From Dipteronia dyeriana (lineage: Eukaryota > Streptophyta > Magnoliopsida > Sapindales > Sapindaceae): a DNA stretch of 64,000 nucleotides. Position 1 is the first letter of the stretch. Each line of letters starts with the position of its first letter. Shown piece after piece: positions 55,714 to 64,000 of this stretch. Under the pieces are notes generated by a model, which worked only from the letters and a program-made list of their open reading frames with translations, was not told the origin of the DNA and did no database searches. A program made the translations under genes and the position numbers. Location of the stretch: NCBI GenBank assembly GCA_032871835.1, contig CM065297.1, positions 63,537,253 to 63,601,252 on the forward strand, in the 5' to 3' direction.

Positions 55714-57068
55714 ATAGCATAGTCTATCCTCGATTGTTAGGTGGTACTCATTTGTTAATCGATAGAGGACTTCATTTATGGATATGGACATCGTGGCTCC
55801 ATCTATTAAATGAGAGTAGAATATCATCATATGGATGTTTTGATGTATTGGATATTAAATCTTAATGTTATGTTTTCAATAATGTCTATTGAAATCTAGT
55901 TTCTAGACAAGTCAAAATATCCAAGTTCAAAATGTGGTCATATGAGTAAATATGGTAACTTGGAAAGCTATAAGCGGTCTATGAGCTCTTGGCGATTACT
56001 GATATTCTTAACGAGGATACACTATCTCCATTAAGATTGTCTAGGGTAAGAATGAGAAATATTAACTTATTATATCTTTATTTAAGAGTTCAATTTTAGA
56101 TAGCCCGCCAAGATCCCTAATCCACACGAACTTGCATGGATCACTTGTTGTATTCTACCAGACCAATTTATGGGTCCATCTAGAATTGTATTAAGGCATG
56201 TGGACTTGTTTCTTTTAGTACGAATTGTTCTAGTTCACATGTGGACTTTTTATTTAAGTCTAATGGATTTAATAAAAAAGGGACAACAATATTTGGCCAA
56301 TATATATTGGCTTGGGCGGCTAAGGCTATATATAATAGTTTATTATATTGTTTTTTGTTTTATTATTTAATTAAACAGAAATTAAATGATTTGTTAATTA
56401 TTTTATTATTTTATTATTTAATTAAAAGCCAAAACCTTTTTCCTAGTAGGAGTAGGTAGCCTATTGTAATATTATTTTTGGTAATATGATAAGTATCAAA
56501 TACTATAGTTGATAAGTAGATAAATATAAGGAATTTATTTATCTAGTCAAATTAGGAAGTATTTGATTTCTATTAAAACTCTAGTTGACAATTGGTCATA
56601 TTAGGAAGTTTTAATTTAGTCACAATTTAATGGTATTCAATAATTGGTTATTGAATAAATACAATATTTGAGTTGGATTAGGAGTCTTTGTGTAGAAAAG
56701 AATTCTTCTTTGAAAAGTATTCTTGGTCACCAAGTAAATCCATTTAACGAAAGGATTCTTGCCCACCAAGTAAATCCTTCTTATGAGAGGATTAGGTCTC
56801 CTAAACTAATGACAAGAGGAATTCGGCCAACCCTAAATAAATTAGGGCAAGGAATTCGGCCACTACATATATCACGTGTAGAATTCGACCAAGCCCAAGT
56901 ATTTAGTTAAGAAGAAAAATGCGGCCAAGGCAATTTTTCAAAAGAGAAAATTCGCCCAAGAGAGAATTTTGAGTGTAGAGAATTTGGTTCTTGCTATAGA
57001 AAAATTCGTCCAACTCTAAAGATTGGTGTGAGAAAATTCGGCAAAGAGGTGAAGGAAGAAAGAACGCC
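55714..57068 (+). repeat. Internal part of a family C LTR in fragment F
   Basis: Matches the LTR of element C from the GCATAGTCTATCCTC block to about CAAGAAGAAGAGAAAAG. The first ~530 bp and the last ~430 bp of the LTR are missing. Confidence 0.8.
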
Positions 57069-57402
57069 ATTAATGATCATTCAACTCCATCAATGCCTAA
57101 ATCAGTGTTCCTATAATTGTGAATTAACGGAGTGGACAGTAAACAATTGGAATCTATAAATATGGCAAAGTTCTTTCAAAGAACGGGATCCCTAAAAAAT
57201 GGGATCATCTACTACACATATCAATTTTCACCAGGAATATAACGCCAACAATGTAAAAGGCAACTTGTCTGATTCTCCCAAATATCATCACTATAGTATC
57301 ATCACGTTTACATGGATTAACATCCGACTACAATTGTAAGCTCTTCGGAGCATTTATGTTGTACCACCCCGAAATTTCTTGTAAGCTCCCAAGAGCGCTC
57401 CT

Positions 57403-57454
<52 letters not shown>

Positions 57455-57497
57455 AAAGGTCTTTCTCTCTCTCCTCTAGATATTGCCTAGAGGTTTT
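57069..57497. other. Unassigned DNA with long (AT) run
   Basis: No coding resemblance. A pure AT run at 57404-57451, then a CT-rich stretch, and the GTTTT target site (57493-57497) of solo LTR G. Confidence 0.5.
57404..57451. repeat. (AT)24 microsatellite
   Basis: An uninterrupted AT dinucleotide run. Confidence 0.9.
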
Positions 57498-59219
57498 TGT
57501 TGGGATTATGCTCGATAGGAAGAGTATAATAATGTATTTGACAATCATTTCATATTAATAAAGTGATTTCTAGTTTAACAAATCTTATAGCATTTATAGT
57601 TTAATTATTATAATTGTCAAAAGTAAATAATCCTAAGGTCAAAACACTATGGTAAAAGAAGAATTTTTCGTACATCTAGATATGTATGAGATAGACACAA
57701 TTCTTTAGTTAGTCTTGAATAATATTCACAACTTAAGATAAAAGGTTGGGCGCCTTTATCTTGTCAAAGTTGTAGATTCTTTTGCTAGCATTTGATTGGG
57801 ATCAAATGTGTTATGATGAGTCTAAAATCATCAAAGTGTGGTGTCTTTGGATAAAAGAATCTAGTGCACTGAGTGCATTGAATAGTATCACAATGAAATA
57901 CTTTATCTAGAACCGTCAATGGATAAAAGTTTTCATTTGAAGACAATCGGAGAGTCTATCTTAATCCTAAGATAAGTGATGGACTTATGGTTGTAAGTGT
58001 TATCATTTAAGCTATCAATGAATACGATTATGAAGCATAGTCTATCCTTGATAGTTTGGTGGTATTCATTTGTTAATCGATAGAGGACTTCATTTATAGA
58101 TATGGACATCGTGGCTCCATTTATTAAATGAGAGTAGAATATCTTCTTATGGATGTTTTGAAGTATTGGATATTAAATCTTAACGTTAAGTTTTCAATAG
58201 TGTCTATTGAAACATGGCTTCTAGACAAGTCAAAATATACAACTTAAAAATGTGGTCATACGAGTAAATATGGTAACTTAGAGAGATATAGGCGGTCTAT
58301 GAGCTCTTGGCGATCACTGATATTATCACGAGAATACACTTTTGCCAATAAGGTTGTCTAGGGTATGAATGAGTAACATCAACTTATTCTATCTTTATTT
58401 AAGAGTTCAATTTTAGTTCTTTAGTGGAATGAACTAAAATTAAATAGATCAGACTTAATTGAATCATTTGTTGATTGTGATTGGGTTGTGTCTATTGGAG
58501 CTTAAATCTAGATAGCCAGCCAAGATCCCCAATCCACACGAACTTGCATGGATCATTTGATATATTCTACCGAACCAATTTAGGGGTCCATCTAGAATTG
58601 TATTAAGACATGTGGACTTGTTTCTTTAAGTAAGAATGGGTCTAGTTCACATGTGGACTTTTTATAAAGGTCAAACGGATTTAATAAAATAAGAAAATAA
58701 TATATTGGCACATATATATTGGCACATATATATGGTTTGGGTGGCAAGGCTATTTAGAATAGTTTAATTATATTATTTTATTTTATTATTTAATTAAATG
58801 GAAATTAATTAATTTGTTTATTAATTAATTATTTAATTAAAAGTCAAAATCTTTTTTCTAGTAGGAGATGTTCTTGGTTTTAATTAAAAGTGACCGGACG
58901 TTCTTGGTTTTTCTCTTGGAGGATTATTGTGACTAACAAAAAAGAAGATTTTGTTTGTTTCCATCCTCAGGTATACAATTTAAAGAAAGGGAGTCCACAC
59001 TCCTAGGTGATTCACGTTTGTGATTGGAATGGAAGATCTTGCGGATTCAATTCGACGCTAGTTCAATCGTCACGAAAAAAAGGTACGATACTTTTTATAT
59101 ACATCAATTAATCTAAGGTTAAGGTTCTTGTTATTAAAAGGGAAAACTTTTATTTATACGCAAACCCTAATTTTATTAAATTTTCTCACGCTTCCGCTGC
59201 ATGTGTTTTTTTCATTTCA
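57498..59219 (+). mobile_element. Solo LTR G of copia family C
   Basis: It starts TGTTGGGATTATGCTCG and ends TTTTTTTCATTTCA, flanked by GTTTT on both sides (57493-57497 and 59220-59224). It follows the family C LTR along most of its length, with a deletion of about 600 bp in the middle (near 58870-58905), and differs at the last ~25 bp. No internal region is attached. Confidence 0.8.
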
Positions 59220-59224
59220 GTTTT

Positions 59225-59668
59225 TCTGCATAATGCTCATTCGTGAGGCTCTTTCCTCCTAGGTCAATCCAACTCTACCAAAGAAAATTTTTCATTCTCC
59301 TACCAATCTCTTTTACTATGCAAGTATGTGAACGAGACACCGACCCTACTGGTTCTAGCTTTCTTACCTTTCCTCCTTTCATCCTACTTAGATGGGGGAA
59401 TTACAAAGGGGGCCTAGAGAAGATGATCTGGTACCAGGACCAGGGTATCGAGACTCAGGTATCAGGACAAGGGTACCGGAACTAAGAACTTTCTTACCAG
59501 GACCAGCCTCTTACACCAACAAGGGAAACTCAAAGTGCTGGTGTAAGGGGCTGGTCCTGATGGATGGGTTGATATGTCTCCTACCTACTACTCATCACTC
59601 TCTTACTCATACAAAATCACCAAGGTACGAGGTACCTACCCCTGTAACTTACCAAGTAGCAGGTTGAG
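59225..59668. other. Unassigned stretch with ACCAGG-type short repeats
   Basis: Overlapping open frames (59243-59485 and 59392-59667, plus) have no recognisable domain. GGTACCAGGACCAGGGTATC-like motifs repeat several times between 59430 and 59510. Confidence 0.4.
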
Positions 59669-60039
59669 GGTGTTAATTGAAATTCCTCACCATAGGCAGA
59701 TTTTTGGTTAACACCTGGTAACACAAGAAAACTAAAAAACTAATAAGGAAAAAAAAGTGTAATAAACGACTAGAACCAGGTTTCCGAGGTACTTAGTCTA
59801 AATAAACCCTGGAAAACCTTCTTACGAGACATTATTCGGATCAATCGTCATTTCTTCAAAAATCAGGGTACTAAGTGTTCTTTTTCTAGGAATCTTGCTA
59901 CTCGGGCGAGAATCTTATCGAATGAATCTTAGTACCAGAATACCATGCAGTGGCATCCTAGTACTTGATTGATACTGCGACCGGGGTACCTAGCGTTCAT
60001 GGGCGATATTGGTCAGGGTAGTTAACTATGCTCTTTCGT

Positions 60040-60400
60040 CTCAGATCCTTCTTGGGCATGGTAGCCCGACCAAGGCAACAAGATGGTCATTCAGCTATCA
60101 TAGTCTTGATAAAGTGGCTGGTAACCAGAGCCATAACTTCTTAACCTGTATCTGGCAGAAAACTACACTCTTATGCCCAGACCCTTCGTGAGGGTGGTAG
60201 CCCGACCAAGTCATCAGGAATGTCATATGGCGTTTCTTGGTCTTGAGGAAGCAACTGGTAACTAAGGCCACAACTTCACAGCCTGTAACCGGCAGGTAAC
60301 TATGCTTTTACGCTCAGACCTTTCTTCGGGGTAGTAGCCCGACCAATGCATCAAGAAGGCCATACAACGTTTGTTGGTTCATGGTGATCATGACAAACTT
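60040..60400 (-). repeat. Three ~135-bp tandem repeats in the 3' region of fragment H
   Basis: Units start near 60047, 60182 and 60318 with CCTTCTTGGGCATGGTAGCC-like sequence and CGACCAAGGCA, and include AACTATGCTnTTACGCTCAG. The unit is related to the 100-bp unit at 18497-18880 but about 35 bp longer. Confidence 0.8.
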
Positions 60401-60559
60401 CCGTGGCAAAAACTTGGCGTTGAAATGAGACAAATACAAATGGATAAAAATGGAGAATTTTTTATTGATAATCAAATGACGATACACTTCGTTTTATAAG
60501 TACCGATACCTATTCAGGATGATAACGATATGATTCCACTTCAGCTTTCCTACGGGTAA

Positions 60560-61266
60560 AACTTCTTTAAGTGGTATGCATTCCAAGTATGGTCGATAGG
60601 GCATCTATCCATGTCTTCCAGCTTGTAATCCCCGCTATGGATTACTATTTTTATTAGGTAAGGACCTTTCCGGTTTGGTGCCAATACCCCGTCAAACCGT
60701 TTTTGGGTATTCTGGGTTACCTTTCTAAGTACCAGGTCCCTCTCTTTAAAGCTGCAGGTTTTTAGTTTCTTATTGAAGTACCTTAATTTGACTTTGGTAT
60801 ACCGCTACCCTTTCTGCTACTCTATCTGAGTTCTCTTTAAGGAGGTCTAGTTTAGCCCTTAGTTTGACCTCGTTACCTTCCGATTCGAAGTGTTAATCCC
60901 TAAAAGAGGTCAACTTATGCTCGATAGGTAGTACCGTCTTTGCACCGAAAGCTAATGAGCAGGGGATTTCCCTAGTAGCGGTCCTCTTAGAAGTATGGTA
61001 GGCCCAAAGTACGTCTGGATGCTCCTCTATCCATTTACTATTCTTCTGTTATAGCTTCTTTTTGAAGAGCTTCTTGATAGTTTTGTTTGTAGCTTCTACC
61101 AGGGCATTGGTCTATGGATGAGCTAAAGACGCAAAGTGGAGTTTGATACCCAGGTTATCACAAAATTCCTAGAAACTCGCATGGTCAAACTGTTTACCGA
61201 GGTTGGTGATTTTAATCATCGGGGTACCGAATATGCAAACCACATTCCTCTTGATGAACTTAGTGG
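60560..61266 (-). pseudogene. Integrase C-terminal fragment of Tat-like element H
   Basis: The minus strand parallels 19060-19720 base for base in many blocks (for example CCTTGATGAACTTAG-like and CCAAGTATGGTCGATAGGGC on the plus strand). It covers the region after the second catalytic Asp and the C-terminal domain. No ORF over 60 codons remains on the minus strand, so it is more decayed than the first copy. Confidence 0.7.
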
Positions 61267-62959
61267 TGTGATCATTCTATTTCCATGCATATTTTTGGTC
61301 CCCAATTCCAATTATTTATGTGTTTTTTGTGCATGTGTAGGTCACATTCCATTCAAGAGGTGTTGGATGTTATTTTGGAGAAAAATAGCAAAAAGATGAA
61401 TTTCAGCCAATGGAGAACAGCCAGATTATGGGGCATAAATATCTCAACTCTGATCGAATTGTGTGTCCTACCACATATGGATTGAAAGCCATAGAAGTCT
61501 AGTTTCGATGCACTTTACGGATAGCAATTTCGATATTCCTAGAGGAAGTTATGTGAATTTAGTAACCGAAGGTTAGTGATGGAAAGTCAATTGCGGGCAA
61601 GACCGTTGTTCATTCATAAGACCTACCCAGCGGTCTAAGGAGCGGTACATAGCAGAAGAATTCCATGGTTTGGACCGCAGTGAACACTGGAGCGACCAAG
61701 ACCGTGGTTTGACAGATTTTTTACGGAAAACCACTCCGAATTGGTAAAGAATTGTTCCAAAACTTTCCAAATCAAATTCTAATGATTTTAGAAGACCAAA
61801 ACATGTTTTGGATACTTCCAAAACTCAAATTATGAGTCAAACATCAAAAGAGGAAATCTAATTTAGTAAAGGATTCTCATTCGTTGTTTCATTCTACTTT
61901 CCCACTTGATGGATTTCCTAGACCTAAGAAGGATTAGGGGTTCACAAGGAAAAATCACCTATAAATACTTATTATTCTTTGCAATTAAAAAAGATATATA
62001 AGCCAAAGGAGGTCCCAAGCCACCAAGGGGGCCATCCCCTATCACTCTATCACCATACATCACCTTACAACTTTCATTCATCTTTACACATCGAAGATTC
62101 GAATACGAAGAAGAATTCTTCATAGAAGACTTAAAGAACTCATTGAAGGCCAAGATGGGTTTTATCTTTTCTTTCTCTTGTCTTTCTATTTTCATGATGT
62201 GTAACTAATTCCATAACTAGGGAATCAATGTGAACCTTTTGTGAATGCTTATGTTTGGATTAATATTATTATTGCTTCAATTCAATTCTTGATTTATTCA
62301 TCGTTATTAACTGCTTAATCCTCATTAGTTGTAATTCTTATCCATATCGTAGACCAAGGGTGAATAATTATTTGGCACGATTTTAGGGTTAAGACTATTT
62401 GAGAATCAGGGTTAGAGTATAGACCAATCCTAACATTGATTAATGCTCTTTTGAATGAATGAATTTTATCTTTCGTATAAACCAAGCAAAGTATAGAATT
62501 TGGTTTTTATTTCTTGCACTTAATGGGTTTCTGATCGTTGTTCACACCATAGACCAAGGGTGAATAGTGGTTGGGAATACGTGACTAATCTCGCGATGAT
62601 ACAGTAATAGTCATATTTAAAGATAAATAGTGAACCCTTGAATTGATTGAATTTTGTTTACAATTTAATTCCATACATACAGTGTTCATAATTAGGGATC
62701 ATTGATGACCTAGTGCTTTCTCACCCTTGACCAAAACTCAATTTTCTAAATTGCTTTAATTAGTTTAATTTAATATAGTTTTTTGTTTAATCCAATTCAC
62801 TATCAATTTCTGGTTACTTTAATTTAGTTTTAATCAAAACTGGTTTTCAACAATTAAATCTCTAGTTCTCGTTGGAACGATCTCTACTTGTCGTTGTGCT
62901 TATCTTCACGATTCATGCACTTACGAGTATTGTTTTTATAACTACGATTTTACACATCA
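61267..62959 (+). repeat. Putative 5' LTR of the Athila-like element
   Basis: The right end is firm (TTTTACACATCA before AGTTTT and the primer site). The left end, TGATCATTC at about 61267, is inferred. It contains a TATA box at 61959-61967 and a T-rich R/U5. Blocks of the form ATAGACCAAGGGTGAATA occur at about 62348 and 62548, an internal duplication. Confidence 0.6.
61959..61967 (+). promoter_or_regulatory. TATA box in the Athila-like LTR
   Basis: CCTATAAATACTTATTA, in the usual form for Athila-like LTRs, with CTTCAAT/CA-rich sequence downstream. Confidence 0.55.
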
Positions 62960-62966
62960 AGTTTTT

Positions 62967-62984
62967 TGGCGCCTCTGCCGGGGA
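62967..62984 (+). other. Primer binding site (Asp tRNA type)
   Basis: TGGCGCCTCTGCCGGGGA, close to the TGGCGCCGTTGCCGGGGA used by Athila-like elements, placed after CATCAAGTTTT as in that group. Confidence 0.85.
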
Positions 62985-63150
62985 TTAGTTGAATTTATTT
63001 GTTATTCTAGTTTTAGTTTTAGTTTTACTTAATAGTCTTAGTTCATTTTATTTTTTTTAGTAGTCATGTCATTAGTTAATAGCTTATTTTTATTTTTTAT
63101 TTTCTTTTTATTTTGTATTTCCTTTTTGTCCATTTAGGTACAGTGGACTT
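62985..63150 (+). other. T-rich leader of the Athila-like element
   Basis: No coding content; several TTTTATTT runs. Confidence 0.6.
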
Positions 63151-63159
63151 CTATGGGTA

Positions 63160-63990
63160 ACACGCTCATGATAAGAAAAGAGAAACAATTCATGGATTTG
63201 TTATGCAACTATCTAATTCAAATCGACAAATGGAGAGATTGATTTCAATGACTTTGAGAAGAGCACAAGCGGTGGCTTTGGATTGCGAGATATGTGGAAT
63301 GGTTGGTCATGATATATGGGGTATTCGTTTGAGAGGAGAAGTTCCTGAATATGTTTGAAAACATACTCGAGCGTTTAATTCCCACAACCCGTGGCTTATG
63401 CATGAACCATTTGAAAATTCCTACAATCTGTGGTCTATCAATGAACCATATGGAAATTCCCACAGTCAATGGTCGAGTTATGAACCATATGACAATACTT
63501 ACAACTTGGATTGGAGGAATCATCAAGATTTCTCATGAAGCTATAATAAAGTTAATACATCTGAGCAGCCGATCTCATCGTCACTTGAAGTGACTTTGAA
63601 CGATTATAGGCAATTTTCTCTAGGCATGCAACAAAGTAATCGGACCTTCTTCCATCACTAGAAGAGACATTGAATAGTTTCTTGCAATTTACTCAGCAAA
63701 ATCTTGAGGATAATAATATCAGGTTTCAGAACATTAAGGATTCAATGAGGAAGATGGAGGTGAAAATTGGACAATTGGCTGAAGCTTTTCAGAAAAGGAG
63801 CCCGAAGAATTCCCCAGCCAAACAGAGAAAGAAGAAGCCATCAACATCTCTTCTAATTGTAAGATTGTCGATACCATAGTGAGCTATGAATTTTTTTGAT
63901 GATTTTTCTAGTGTTGCAAGTGAAGAAGTTGAAAAGGGGGAGATGAAAGAAAAAGTGAAGAAAGTGGAAGATGTCCCTTTTGATGAGCCA
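63160..63990 (+). pseudogene. Athila-like Gag, N-terminally deleted and frameshifted
   Basis: The part after the capsid domain is recognisable: QLSNSNRQMERLISMTLRRA, a CEICGMVGHD motif (knuckle-like but lacking the last Cys), repeated N-E-P-Y motifs (FENSYNLWSINEPYGN), WRNHQDFSWSYN, then in another frame NLEDNNIRFQNIKDSMRKME with VKIGQLAEAFQKR (63670-63879), and finally EEVEKGEMKEKVKKVEDVPF near the window end. The capsid domain expected before this block is missing, so the leader runs almost directly into it. At least two frameshifts are present. Confidence 0.7.
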
Positions 63991-64000
63991 ATCCTATACA

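Larger units (their letters stand above)
53673..57068 (+). mobile_element. Copia fragment F (family C), both ends lost
   Basis: It starts inside the leader of a family C element (matching 33256 on) and runs through gag, protease and the first half of integrase. At about 55714 it jumps into the middle of the LTR (matching about 37855) and stops near 57068, about 430 bp before the LTR end. There is no primer site, no 5' LTR and no target duplication. It keeps the zinc knuckle and protease region that element C has lost. Confidence 0.85.
59669..61266 (-). mobile_element. Tat-like Ty3/gypsy 3' fragment H
   Basis: On the minus strand: integrase C-terminal half (61266 to 60560), a non-coding 3' region with tandem repeats (60400 to 60040), then a presumed 3' LTR beginning TGTTAATTGAAATTCCTC (59669, plus), which resembles the LTR start TGTTGACGGGAAATTCACTC of the element at 15691. 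Its 5' part is cut by the Athila-like LTR. Compared with the first Tat-like element it lacks the antisense ORF. Confidence 0.65.
61267..64000 (+). mobile_element. Athila-like Ty3/gypsy element, 5' part (runs off the window)
   Basis: A putative 5' LTR (61267-62959), an Asp-tRNA type primer site, a leader and the middle of gag on the plus strand. The left end is placed where homology to Tat fragment H stops. The 3' part and any target duplication lie beyond 64000. Confidence 0.7.

Noticed and set aside
61136..61399. 87-codon plus ORF as a gene
   Set aside because: It spans the antisense side of the Tat integrase fragment and the start of the Athila-like LTR; no domain.

Overview
The window is plant nuclear DNA, most likely from a flowering plant and probably a dicot. 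It is AT-rich and has no operons or ribosome binding sites. Nearly all recognisable sequence comes from plant transposable elements: Ty1/copia (a SIRE/Maximus-type element and two other families), Ty3/gypsy (chromovirus-like, Tat-like and Athila-like), CACTA and Mutator-type DNA elements, and MITEs. I found no intact host gene, tRNA, rRNA or CRISPR array. Every element gene seen is broken by stops, frameshifts or deletions. The species cannot be named from this sequence.

Layout. 1-2006: a copia LTR fragment (minus) cuts a chromovirus-like Ty3 remnant (minus; LTR, PBS, gag fused to RT by a deletion). 2232-5901: a 3.67-kb non-autonomous CACTA element with a GAT target duplication, set in a duplicated 32-bp sequence. 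7015-9222: hairpins, then an unusual array of about 15 degenerate copies of an ~85-bp unit built from dyads. 9430-11761: four inverted-repeat elements almost back to back. 12084-43476: one nested structure, a SIRE-like copia element bounded by GTTAC. It has taken in a Tat-like gypsy element (15691-25859) and a second copia element (29936-40877, CTAGG), and the 3' LTR of the latter has itself taken in a solo LTR (38278-40512, GATCG). 43482-44678: unassigned DNA with a TATA box and a short ORF cut by the next element. 44679-53672: a third copia family (E). 53673-57068: a fragment (F) of the same family as the 29936 element. 57498-59219: a solo LTR of that family (GTTTT). 59669-61266: a Tat-like fragment on the minus strand. 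61267-64000: an Athila-like gypsy element on the plus strand, running off the window.

How the parts relate. Target duplications matched by eye give the order SIRE, then copia C, then the solo LTR inside C. The Tat insertion into SIRE is independent of C. The SIRE-like element has gag and a 'putative plant transposon protein' ORF but no recognisable pol, so it probably depended on enzymes from relatives. The Tat-like element keeps an antisense extra ORF with an intron-like gap and a tandem-repeat 3' region, both known traits of the Tat lineage. Its integrase has lost two catalytic Asp residues.

Limits. All alignments were made by eye. Family names rest on motif recognition and on structure (LTR, PBS, PPT, target duplications), not on searches. 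Boundaries marked 'about' may be off by tens of bases.
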